DNA of 21,299 nucleotides, taken from positions 2,599,386-2,620,684 of the forward strand of contig ONZQ02000002.1 of assembly GCA_900312665.1 (NCBI GenBank). Direction: 5' to 3'. The translations under genes and the position numbers were made by a program. The notes under the pieces were generated by a model. That model made no database searches, was not told the DNA's origin, and was given only the letters and a program-made list of their open reading frames with translations. Within the stretch, counting starts at the first letter, position 1. Each line of letters opens with the position of its first letter. This stretch comes from Cephalotrichum gorgonifer (Eukaryota > Ascomycota > Sordariomycetes > Microascales > Microascaceae). Positions 1-9,002 of the stretch are shown one piece after another.

Positions 1-248
1 ATGGTCGTCAGTAGCACACTCGCCAATGTTTTTCATCCTTAACATGGCCGTCGGCGGGAACCTGGTGAGTACTAGCCTAACCCCCCCCCCCCAAACCCCC
101 CCCTCCAAACCCCCCCCCCTCTACCGGATCACGGTGAGGATTCAAGCTAACACATCCCGCCTTCTAGCCCGGGGACCCGAACGATAGTACGAAGGATGGA
201 TACGGGAGCATGATGGAGGTCGGGTACGTGGCCCACTACACGCAGTGA
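1..248 (+). CDS. 3' end of a probable GH16-type glycoside hydrolase (partial)
   Basis: This is the C-terminal end of a gene that enters from the left edge. An open frame reads SPMFFILNMAVGGNL up to base 64. A canonical donor (gtgagt) follows at 65, with a gctaac branch point near 146-151 and a ttctag acceptor ending at 167. The last exon, 168-247, continues in phase as PGDPNDSTKDGYG and then SMMEVGYVAHYTQ, with TGA at 246-248. The pair ILNMAVGGxxPG plus M-E-V-x-Y-V-A-x-Y resembles the last two conserved beta strands of fungal GH16 endo-beta-glucanases (LNLAVGG...PG and the terminal VDYVRVY). GH16 enzymes are usually secreted and act on beta-1,3(4)-glucans or cell-wall crosslinks, but the catalytic ExDxxE region lies outside the window. 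The upstream exon edge is uncertain: the frame is open to base 2, but an acceptor at 12-14 is possible. The intron carries an extreme poly-C tract just after its donor. Confidence 0.5.
81..119 (+). repeat. C-rich tract inside the GH16-like gene's last intron
   Basis: Runs of 12, 8 and 10 C are separated by AAA, T-CC and AAA. The tract starts 16 bases after the 5' splice site of the intron at 65-167. The minus strand is G-rich with several long G runs, so a G-quadruplex (or an i-motif on the plus strand) is possible. It is not a telomere array: no repeated TTAGGG or CCCTAA unit is present. Confidence 0.85.
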
Positions 249-1788
249 TACCAGTCCAAGAAGGATCTGGACTGCGCTTTCTTCGCTTCGAACTGTATAT
301 ATTTGGAAATGGTTTTGTGTGTAAGAGAGGGGGCGCCCCTTTGACCGTTCGCGGGCTCGCGCAGATTCGTCAATTGCGACTTCGTGTGTTGGGATACACC
401 TTGTTGGTATTCACCGTTGCGGTCGTGCGCTGGAGTCCGGCGGTACGGAGTAGATATGGTAGCTCATCAGTTAGCCAACGAGGGATCTCTCGATTGATTT
501 AGCCATCACGGCATATTTCATTCTGCAGTCGTCCTTATCATTTATTAGTGGAATAATGCCAGTCGTGAAGAGAACGAGAGAAGGTTCGTGACGAGACTGG
601 TGTTTGTCTAGGGGAGATTAGGAATTGTTTCGAAGCAGGGTTTCTTAGCCAGGAGACAAGTCGGGGACCGTGGCTGTCATCCCTGAAGAGTAGTAATAGC
701 ATGCGTCATACCTCAAGGACCTGCTGTCTTATCGTCTGGATGCCGAGAACCGACACTCACGCCACGCTCAGGAGAGGCAATTATTACATCAGCAGATCAG
801 TCGCCGTCAAACCGGTCATAGTCCCCACTGTGCCTCCGACGCTAGACATGCGGAGTTTAGCGTGCTGCTTTTCCCCAGATTTTCGCAGTTGCACCAGGAT
901 CCCGGCGGAGGATATAGAGTGGAGACTCAGTCCAGCTACCATACGTTAAAGTGGGTACCGCAAGAGAGTAAGGGCCAATGGCTGCCGGCTCGCATGATCT
1001 CAACGTGCATGTCCCTCGTGCCACACTCGACTGCGTTCCACGTACGGTGCCAGAGATCCGCGCTACGTAATGGTCGATGAATGGTAAATGGCACACTTGT
1101 ATATGGCCTGTTGCATCTGCTGAGGTAGGAGAAGGCAGTCACGCGATATCCCCGGGCGGCTCGCTTGTACCACTTGTACTATCCAACCCCGCCCATTACC
1201 AATTGGATTGTAGCTGTAGTAGGCCGCTCGCGTGCTATTCTTATGTAGAAGGTACGACTGGAGAGGTAAGACCCAGGCACGCCACCTCCCTTATGATGGC
1301 ATCCGGTACCTGTTAGGAACCTCCCCTGACATACTTACCCCGCCCACCGCGACACGACAATGGAAACCAAGGGTGACCGGCGCCTTCCCATCACTACCGG
1401 TTGAGCGTTTGTACTCGCACTGCCCTTACCATGGATGTGCATGACTACCTACCCGGCTCGTCCGCAGCCGGACCCATCGTTGTTGTCCTTCCCCTCACCC
1501 TCCTCCTTATACCCAATACTCTTCTCTCCCCCTCTTCCCACCATCACGCTCCGTTTGGAACACCACCATCTCAATACCATCTGTCGTATCACTTCCATCG
1601 ATTCTCTTTGCAAATACAAAGGTATGTTTCCGTGACTTGATCTCTCATCCCTCTTTTCGTTGATATCACTGTCATTCTGTTTCCCGGGAGTCACTGCTTG
1701 CTGACGTCCATTGCATCGCATAGTCGTCGATTGACTCAACCCCGCTCTCCAATCCAGATCCATTCTACTCTCAAGTATCACCGCCACA
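249..1788. other. Intergenic region between the GH16-like gene and the DUF6699-like gene
   Basis: No recognisable coding sequence. The first part should hold the 3' UTR of the GH16-like gene, and a TACGGAGTA word lies at 444-452. From about 1470 to 1620 the plus strand becomes strongly CT-rich, as expected for the promoter and 5' leader of an expressed fungal gene. The open frames seen here (60-85 codons, several overlapping on both strands) show no domain and fit chance. Confidence 0.6.
1622..1723 (+). other. Probable 5'-UTR intron of the DUF6699-like gene
   Basis: A consensus donor gtatgt follows caaag at 1622, a gctgac branch-point sequence lies at about 1700-1705, and the acceptor catag ends at 1723. 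The length is 102 bases. The next exon (from 1724) has an in-frame TGA at 1732-1734 before the ATG at 1789. The intron therefore does not add coding sequence and would lie in the untranslated leader. It is inferred from splice signals only. Confidence 0.5.
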
Positions 1789-2469
1789 ATGACGGAAGTT
1801 ATCAAGGAGAAGAAGAACAGTAATGTCATGAACATCAATGACCTTGGTATGTTACTCCGTGCTGGGATCCGATGAGTCCCTCCTGGACCTCTCGACGTCA
1901 AATTGGCCTCAGTGCTGATGCCCATACTCCAATGCAGAGAAGGAGGGAATCGAGTTGCAGATTGCGATTGAAACGCAAAAGACAGGATGGTATGTGTAGA
2001 CCCATCAAGGCCCTGCTCGAGCTCTTGGAGCTTCACTAACGCCGTCGTGCCGCAGGAAGATAAACAAGTCCCCGTCGACAGTTGACGACCCCAGCGTCCT
2101 CAAGACGTACCTCACGACACCACCGGTCAAGAGGATCGACCTCCACTTCCCCCTTGGCATTGACCTCACTGCCCGCAACATGAAGGGCGTCACGATCAAG
2201 GACGCGCTGGATACCATCTACAAGACATACAAGAAGCGTGTAAGTCCACCTTTCTATACAGGCGCGTAGATGCGGCATGCATCGTTGTTATCGGTCGGGA
2301 TAGCTGACACGACTGCTTCCTTCTCGGCGTGTAGTCGGATGACGAACTACCCGACCCCTTCCTCCTCGGATTCGAGTGGGACAAGGAGGAGTCATGGACG
2401 AGGCTCGTCGTGCACCTTGGAAAGAACTCAACCGCACCCGTAGAAAAGAGCGGAAAGAAGAAGAAATAG
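1789..2469 (+). CDS. DUF6699-like hypothetical protein, 142 aa, four exons
   Basis: Exons are 1789-1846, 1938-1989, 2056-2239 and 2335-2469. Donors are gtatgt, gtatgt and gtaagt; acceptors are gcag, gcag and gtag; the last intron has a gctgac branch point. All joins keep frame and end at TAG 2467-2469. The ATG sits in a strong fungal context (ccacaATG), and an upstream in-frame stop fixes it as the first possible start. The protein has a charged N-terminus (residues 1-19), a strand-like core PPVKRIDLHFPLGIDL (59-74), a helix-like GVTIKDALDTIYKTYKK (81-97), then FEWDKEESWTRLVVHLG (111-127) and a Lys-rich tail ending KKKK. The order hydrophobic strand, then 'TxxDxLxxIy' helix, then Trp-containing strand resembles the fungal DUF6699 group, whose function is not known to me. 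There is no signal peptide or membrane segment, so it is likely cytosolic or nuclear. The gene structure is well supported; the family assignment is tentative. Confidence 0.82.
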
Positions 2470-3546
2470 AGGAACAGCCTTCGCGGCCCATGGGGATATC
2501 CGTGTACTCGCCGGGCTGATCCAGCGAGCCCCCCTTCTCTTTTCACTTGTTTCATGAGGATCGCGTTGAGCGTTCATTCGGTGGAGTTCATTTGCAGCAA
2601 TCATTTGCCCTGAAAGAGATCGAGGACGGCCTCGAGCCTGGTTTCATGGGTGGAATGGTTGCCTAGCATAGTGCGCCATGGCTGCCAATGTTGTGAACCT
2701 GGAGTTCTTAGGACAGGAGCTAGCATTTCTCCACTTCTGGTCTTAAATATATCGTTGTACAAACCAATGCCGGCTTGTTGGATGTATGGTTCTAATGTAC
2801 GCTTGGTCCCCTAAGGTGTACATGAAGGGTTTTTGCTCGTGGTGGTCGTCGTGATGAATTTAGAACATGGAGCTTTCGCCGAGCTACACTAACACGACTC
2901 GACTGGGACTTCGTCTGCCCCGGTTCGAGATGTGGGGAATGTTTGATTATGGTTTCCAATTGCAATCAATGCACGATCAAGCCATGCTCCACAGCTGCTG
3001 TAAGGGGCGGGAATGTGAACGGGCTGATGGTCGGCACTCGAAGCCCGCCTCCCGTGAGCGGTTTCAATGGCGCGATACGATCGGAGCCTGTGCTCTTCGA
3101 GGCGGTTTATCTCAAGGTGAAATAAAAGTAATTTCGAGATGAGGTTGATTTCCAACCTAACTCACGATGCGATCTGGATGTCCAGTCGCTGTGTGTAATG
3201 TACCCCGCACTTCCAAAAATGGTGGTCGGAACACGCTGACGTAGAAGATGGCTTCGATCGGCTATATGCGGCCAATTCGCGTTCCAACCCGACGCCGAGC
3301 GCGGAAAGCTCCCTCTCTCGATCGGGGTAACATATCCATCGGAACGTTTTGTAATACGTACCTTGAGATTGCTATAATAGAACAGGTCATTTCCCCGCTC
3401 CTCGTCGGTCCGAATCTTGAACTTTCTAGACATACTCGTTATTACTTCTGCGTTGCCAGGAACCACAGCAACTTGTCACTCCGTTTCTGTCGTTCGGCGC
3501 CCGTGTCATCTTCAGTTAGTCGGTCGTGTTCCAGGAGGCTGACACA
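2470..3546. other. Intergenic region upstream of homogentisate dioxygenase
   Basis: The first 350 bases should contain the 3' UTR of the DUF6699-like gene; an AT-rich stretch at about 2744-2752 could serve polyadenylation. The rest should hold the dioxygenase promoter, with a weak TATA-like ctataatag at 3372-3380, about 170 bases before the ATG. A minus-strand open frame (ATG at 3433, TAA at 3107-3109, 108 codons) is not low-complexity and begins MSRKFKIRTDEERGND. It matches no family I know. I treat it as a weak gene candidate only. Confidence 0.5.
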
Positions 3547-5003
3547 ATGCCTGTGACGAATTTCGAATTTCCCGAGAAGTACTGGTATCAGACCGGCTTT
3601 AGCGGCTACTTAGAGTCCGTCATTTGCTTGTTTCCCTGTCCATGGCGGTGAACGGTGTGCTGACTTAGACCAGATCTGAAGCAGCGAAAGGCGCACTCCC
3701 GATTGGAACGAACTCACCGCAGAAGCCACCCCACGGCTTATACGCCGAGAAGCTATCCGGAACCGCGTTTACGGCACCTCGTCACGAGAACAAACAGTCG
3801 TGGCTCTATCGCATTCTCCCATCATGCGCCCATCCACCGTACCAGGAAGCACAAGGCCAATCGGAGGACAGCACGGCTGACTTCTCGAAGTTGCGATATA
3901 TACCGAACCAGCTGAGGTGGGATCCCTTCGACCACGACCAGTCGAAGAGCCTCGACTTCGTGGAGGGGCTCCGGCTCGTGGCTGGCGCTGGCGACCCCAC
4001 GCTCAAGCAGGGGATCGGGATGTACGTGTTCGCCGCCGGGAAGAGCATGGACGAGCGGGAGGCGTTCTACTCGGCCGACGGGGACCTGTTGATCGTTGCG
4101 CAGGAGGGGGTTCTGGATGTCAGAACGGAGCTCGGCTGGCTCGTCGTTCGTCCGATGGAGATCTGCGTCATCCCCCGGGGCGTCAAATACCAGGTCCAAC
4201 TGCCGGCCGGCTCGGCGAGGGGCTACGCCCTCGAGCTGTACCAGGGCCACTTCGTCCTGCCCGAGCTAGGGCCGATAGGCTCCAATGGACTCGCAAACGA
4301 GAGGGACTTCCAGGCCCCCGTCGCCAACTTCAGCGAAGACTTCGGTACCGCGGCGTCCGACGGGCCCAACAGCTACACGGTGACGGTGAAGTTCAACAAC
4401 GCGCTGTTCCGGACTCGGCAGGGCCACACGCCCTTCGACGTCGTGGCCTGGCACGGGAACTACTACCCGTACAAGTACGACCTTGGGCGCTTCAACACCA
4501 TCGGCAGCATCTCGTACGACCACCCGGACCCGAGCATCTTCACCGTGCTGTCCGCGCCCTCGAGCGTCCCCGGCACGGCGGTCGCCGACTTCGTCATCTT
4601 CCCGCCCCGCTGGCTGGTCGCAGAGGAGACCTTCCGCCCGCCGTGGTACCACCGGAACACGATGAGCGAGTTCATGGGCCTGATCACGGGGGCGTACGAC
4701 GCCAAGCGCGGGGGCAAGGGTGGGTTCGTCCCCGGCGGGGCGAGCCTGCATAACGTCATGAGCGGACACGGCCCGGACGCGGCGAGCTTCGAGGGCGCGA
4801 GGGAGGCGGATCTGCAGCCCGTGAAGGTGGGGGCGGGCAGTTGCGCGTTCATGTTCGAGAGCTCCTTGATGCTGGGGGTGTCGGAGTGGGGGCTCCGGAC
4901 GTGTAAGAAGGTGCAGGACGGGTATAGCGAGGAGAGCTGGGGCGGGGTGAAGGTGCATTGGAGGAGGCCGGAGGGTGTTGATGACGGTGCGCATCTGGTT
5001 TAG
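3547..5003 (+). CDS. hmgA: Homogentisate 1,2-dioxygenase (EC 1.13.11.5)
   Basis: This cytosolic Fe(II) enzyme opens the ring of homogentisate to give 4-maleylacetoacetate in tyrosine/phenylalanine catabolism. Exon 1 is 3547-3614 and exon 2 is 3674-5003. The 59-base intron has donor gtccgt, a gctgac branch point near 3659 and acceptor ccag. The join reads GYLESEAAKGALPIG, as in fungal homologues. The protein is 465 residues, close to the usual length of about 440-470. N-terminal family motifs include NSPQKPPHGLYAEKLSGTAF. In the catalytic domain, H306 (in YDHPDPS) matches the human base H292. H349 and E355 (in YHRNTMSEF) match iron ligands H335 and E341, and H388 (in MSGHGPD) matches H371. A short Gly/Lys insertion before GFVPGGASLH explains the offset. 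The start has a strong context (cacaATG). No fumarylacetoacetase or maleylacetoacetate isomerase gene is next to it here. The methyltransferase gene downstream is convergent. Confidence 0.97.
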
Positions 5004-5648
5004 TAGCTAAGTAGGGGTGAGTAAACGTGCTGATGGGGTATATTTATGTCGGACCTGTCGTCATCAGCGCTCGGATATACAGAAGTGGGCTTGGATATAA
5101 AAAGGGGTTAACACGAGGCTGCAATTTCTCGAGACTCACCTACTTCCTTTCCAAGGTGAATTCTCAACCAAAAGATAGACGCCGTTGAATATTCTTGTAC
5201 TCTTGAGAGGTTGAGGGCTGATGTGCCGGGTGAGTGTAGAGGTCTTGTTAAACTCATGAATAGTACAGTGGGAGCGGAGGAGATGTCGGTTGTATACAGA
5301 AAAGGACAAATTGAGGATGTCGACGAATCTCCTTTCCCTCTTCAGAATCTTCTCATGGAATATATAATACCCCAGTGTCTGGATGGTAAGAGATGACGGC
5401 CCACTGCGACCAAGTCCAGGAACTTATGCGAGAAATTCGTGTATCATTATGGAAAGGCATCACCGTCTATCCTTCCTCTCTCTATATATGCAGTGGTATC
5501 TGAAGAACCGAGATCCCCCTCGGACCCTGTGAAAACAAAAGCACGCTCCGAAACTTCGCACCCGTCATGCAAAAAATGAGGAATAACCCCCCCACCTTTT
5601 TTTCTCTTTCCCCTACCTCCGCGTGGCGTGAGATCCCCTATCGACTAC
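5004..5648. other. Convergent intergenic region (3' ends of dioxygenase and methyltransferase)
   Basis: This holds the two facing 3' UTRs and AT-rich stretches (for example around 5038-5048, 5359-5367 and 5483-5492) that could act in polyadenylation. A 61-codon plus-strand frame ending at 5396 has a peptide-like composition but no recognised domain or intron support. I do not call it a gene. Confidence 0.5.
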
Positions 5649-7017
5649 TCACTCCGGAGGTTTCCGCCCGTACATGACGTGAAGGGGCATATAGGTATGT
5701 ATAGACTTGTCTGCGATGGCTCTCCTGACCTCGACTAGGAGCATCTCGACCTGCATGCTCGTCCACCCCAGCCCACAGACGAAGGGCTTCCTCGCCAACC
5801 CGCCGAGGCTGTCGTGGATCACGGTCCGCAGCAGGTCGCCGCAGTACGAGAGGCGCGCGAGCCTGGGCCAGGAGCCGATGGGGCACCTGAAGATCTCGTG
5901 GCCCGTCGGGGAGAAGCCGGCGTCGGCGAGGTAGTCTGGCGCGGAGAGGACGGCGTGGAGGTCTGAGCCGAGGACAGCGAGGCCTCGCTCGAGGTGGCTG
6001 TAGAAGTCGTTGAGGCGGTAGGGGACTGAGTCTGGGAGGGAGTCGTCGTCGCAGTGGGCTTTTACGTGGAATTCTTGAATCTCAAGGTAGCCGCCTGGTT
6101 TGAGGTGCCTGGTCTTGTGTGAGTTATTTTGGTCTTTAGAGATAGAAGGGAGGGAGGAAAGGGGGGGGGGGGGTATATTCACCTGAAAGCCCGCTCTATT
6201 AATCCCCGCGGGTCTTTTATCGAGCCGAGGACGTGGCGGATGTGGATGTAGTCAAAGTGGTTCTCGGGGTAGTCCCACCCGTTCTCGTGCTCGATGTCGT
6301 CGACGACGAACTGCACGTTTGGCGGGACGTAGTCTGGTTGTATGGGCGAGAGGTCAAGCCCGAGGAAGGAGGAAGCGGGGTATTCATCGGCCACTGGTGA
6401 GGACATCGTGTGAGAATTCGGGGTCCTTAGCTCCCAGGAGTACAGGAATAGGGGGTGATGGGTGAGGCACGCCGTCAGGCATGGCTTCCGCCACTCTTAA
6501 GCCTAATGCCGCGAGACACCTCGGGCGGTAAATGGGAAAGGGGAATTATGAGACGACTTACACTCTGTGCACCAATCACCTGTACCAGTCCCTGAAAAAC
6601 ATCATTAGCCCCAAGAACTCCCTCTCCATAGAAATCCCGACAAGATCACCCCCTCTCTCCCTTCACTCCACAACAGCGCTCCATTTTCCCTGCCAGGCCC
6701 ACCTCGCATAATCTCGCTCGCCCTTGGGAAATTTCCTTACCTAGATCCAATACCTCCGCGCCCTCCGTCAGAAGATCGTGAACAGGCGCAAAGAATGCCT
6801 TCCCGTCGCACAGCGCCAGAGTGAGCAGGTGGCTCATCGCGTCGCACGCCTGTTCCACCTCGCCGTTGGGGAACGGGTACTTCCCCGCATGGTAGGCGTG
6901 ATACCGGAACCCGCCCTCGATAACGTGCTCCCGGATGGACTCGGTCAGACTATGGGTCTCGATGGTGGCGTGGTTATTCGAGGTGCCCGAGTCCGGACGG
7001 GCCCCTCCCGGGGTAGA
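5649..7017 (-). CDS. LaeA-like SAM-dependent methyltransferase, start unresolved
   Basis: Exons in transcript order are 7017-6741, 6591-6562, 6393-6183 and 6108-5649, with TGA at 5651-5649. Donors are gtaagg, gtaagt and gtgaat; acceptors are all cag. Together they give 325 codons in one frame. Numbering from base 7017: RYHAYHAGKYPFPNGEVEQ (38-56) is the N-terminal signature of the LaeA/UMTA-like group. VLDLGTGTGDW (89-99) is SAM motif I. FLGLDLSPIQPDYVPPNVQF (112-131) with DDIE (134-137) is the acidic loop and region II. FDYIHIRH (149-156) and HLKPGGYLEIQE (174-185) are later class I motifs. Family members are fungal methyltransferases that regulate secondary metabolism or modify small molecules; the substrate here is unknown. 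The oddity is the 5' end: TAG (7020-7018) lies immediately upstream in frame, and the only in-frame ATG (6837) falls after the conserved N-terminal motif. An upstream coding exon, a non-AUG start or a broken gene are all possible. Confidence 0.85.
6161..6173 (+). repeat. G13 homopolymer inside the methyltransferase's last intron
   Basis: This is a run of 13 G on the plus strand, read as C13 on the sense strand of the methyltransferase. It starts nine bases into the intron (6182-6109), directly after gtgaatata. It mirrors the poly-C tract that follows the donor of the GH16-like gene's intron. Confidence 0.9.
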
Positions 7018-7560
7018 CTATTTTCCCTTCTTCTTTTTTTCTTCCTTATTTCTTCTTTTCCTCCCTTCCGTTTTACCTTTTCTCTCTCCCCCCCCCTCTT
7101 ATGGCTTTTGTTCCCTTGGCAAGAAAATAAAGTTGTGGGTAGTTGGACGAGGGTGGTGACCTGATTTCGTAGGGGCTGGGCGGTAGTGAGTGAGCGTGAG
7201 AGAGTGTGAGTATATAATGTGGTTTTAGCCTGGTAAGGGTCTGGCGCGGTTTTCCCGTCTCCGCGGGCGTGTAATTGTGGTTGTTGTTTTTTTGAACCGT
7301 CTTTGATCTGGAGGGCGTTTACCGCGGGTCTTACTCCCTTGGGAAACGTTGGGCTAGCAGCTTATGATGTGACGTGATGGTGCTGGTGTGGTGGTGTATG
7401 TGGAGCTAATACTTCCACAGTCGTGTTTTCCCGGCCGAGAAGTCCCAAGGCGTGGCGAAGCGAAAAGGAAAAGGAAAAGCTTCAAATCTCCTGACAAAGT
7501 GTTAGAGGAAAGTGCGGCTTGGGGGATTGCTGCGCATAAGAATGAATTGAGCTAAAATTC
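7018..7560 (-). promoter_or_regulatory. Upstream region of the LaeA-like methyltransferase
   Basis: A TATA-like attatata (minus strand, 7218-7211) lies about 200 bases upstream of the first identified exon. Bases 7021-7100 are almost pure pyrimidine on the plus strand (only A7048, G7070 and A7075 interrupt), so the sense strand is a purine tract. A 59-base intron from gtaaaa (7076) to tag (7018) would fit by length, but it has no branch-point match and no ATG lies behind it. The minus strand has no ATG from 7017 up to 7537, and the one at 7537 is closed after 11 codons. Confidence 0.4.
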
Positions 7561-8980
7561 ACCTTCACAGAAAGAGACGAGAAAAAGGGGGGTGTGAGTT
7601 TGGGTGTGGGCGCGGGTGTGTGGATTTCTCAGGGGAGGCCAGAATCGGGGGCAAGAAGTACGGAGTAATAGTTTGAAGAAATTAAAAAGGCGACGGGAAG
7701 GCGTTCCCAGGAATCTGGGACGGGCTAATAGCTGCCAGGGTGGAGGAGATATTTACGTGGTATCAAGCGGGTTTTCGTAATGGGAACCAAGGTTTCCCAT
7801 TCGTTACTTGCATTCCCCCCTCTCCTCGGGACGGGGAGAATTGAAGAGAGGGGTATCCTGGTTTCGTAGTAACCTAAGTGCTCATTCTCCGCTCGATATG
7901 GGTTAATCAGTCAGGGGGGGTGGCAGGGGGCAGCCGATTTGTGGAGTCGTGGTGCGAAGGATGAAGGGGGGGGGACCAAGATCCTGGGATGGGCTGGTCG
8001 GGGCCGGGAGTAATGCCCAGCGTCCCGACGACCTGGTCATCCTGCAGGCGGCAAGGGAAGAAGGAAGCAGGAAGCAGGGACGACCAGAGTTTTGCGGGTA
8101 AATAAGTGTCATGGAATGAGGCGAGATTTCGGCACCGATGTTTGAGTGGTCCCACGGCACAATTTAATATCTTTTGGGGCCCTCCCAGACTGACGTGGTG
8201 TTCTCTATCTGGCTCGTTCTCGTTCGTGCCTGTGTCCTCTGTCGTCCATCGTCCGTTTGTCCCGCCCGTCGTCCGTCCCGAAGGAACGAGCGAGCCGTAA
8301 CCGTTTCCTCGGAATTTTGCCTCGATGTGTTTCTTCGTACCAGCCGGACGGACCCCGGCTGCCCCGTAATTCACACCAGGACCAAACTGGCGGTATGCGG
8401 GAGGGGTTGGTGGCGCTCCCTCGGAAACCCGCTAAAGCGGATTGTATCCCGCTCGCTTGGACCCAAAAAAAGGCGTCCCCCTCCCTTTGTGCAACATACC
8501 CACAGTTGTACGTACTCATACTTGGACTCCCCCCCTTTTTCTAGGTGCCTCTCTCAGCCCTTGTACTCCTCTTTACGAGCAAGAGTAACGCATATTACTA
8601 TTGCCTTTTCCTGCCCTTTGGGTAGTACCTGTGTGTCATGGCTGTCCATGAAAAAAAGAACCTTGCATTAGTCGTACGAGCATAGTATAGGTGCTTAATT
8701 AAAACTGCCCCCCCCCCCCCTTTACTTTCAGGACACATCAGAGGGTTCGTGGAGGAGGGAGCTCGGCGAGAGCCAGCCGGTAGGGACGGAGGGAAGTACC
8801 GCGGTGGTCTGTGCACGATCTCATGCCAAACCCAGACTGTCGGTAAAGGGTACATAGTTGTGCTCGTAGCTTTTTTTTTTTACTCAAACCTGCGTGTTCT
8901 TTCTCTTCCTCCTCCCGCTTTGGACCCACTCATTTCTCCCACCCAGAATAATATTAGCCCACTCTTTTTGTTGTTTGGCG
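7561..8980. other. Non-coding region, left part of the gene-free block
   Basis: No gene recognised. It contains a TACGGAGTA word at 7659-7667, an inverted repeat at 7779-7801 (arms aatgggaa and ttcccatt), a C13 run at 8708-8720 and a T11 run at 8871-8881. Overlapping open frames of 64-165 codons on both strands (the longest at 8174-8671) carry Ser/Pro/Arg-rich chance-like peptides without domains. Confidence 0.55.
8708..8720 (+). repeat. C13 homopolymer
   Basis: A run of 13 C in non-coding sequence, followed by tttactttca. It marks a place where length may be unreliable in assemblies. Confidence 0.9.
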
Positions 8981-8982
8981 TG

Positions 8983-9002
8983 TACGAGTACTTGTACTCG
9001 TA
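8983..9002 (+). repeat. Perfect inverted repeat, TACGAGTAC-tt-GTACTCGTA
   Basis: Nine-base arms separated by two bases. A second, shorter one (cgagtac-tca-gtactcg) follows within 80 bases at about 9060-9076. These are the clearest members of the TACGAGTA word family. Confidence 0.9.

Noticed and set aside
81..119. Possible telomere or subtelomere repeat
   Set aside because: Irregular C runs without a repeated TTAGGG/CCCTAA unit, and it sits inside an intron between matching exons.
3917..4994. Long overlapping frames on both strands inside the dioxygenase
   Set aside because: Shadows of the GC-rich coding exon; the dioxygenase frame carries all conserved residues.
5211..5396. 61-codon plus-strand frame between the convergent genes
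   Set aside because: Lies in expected 3' UTR sequence, with no domain and no supporting signals.
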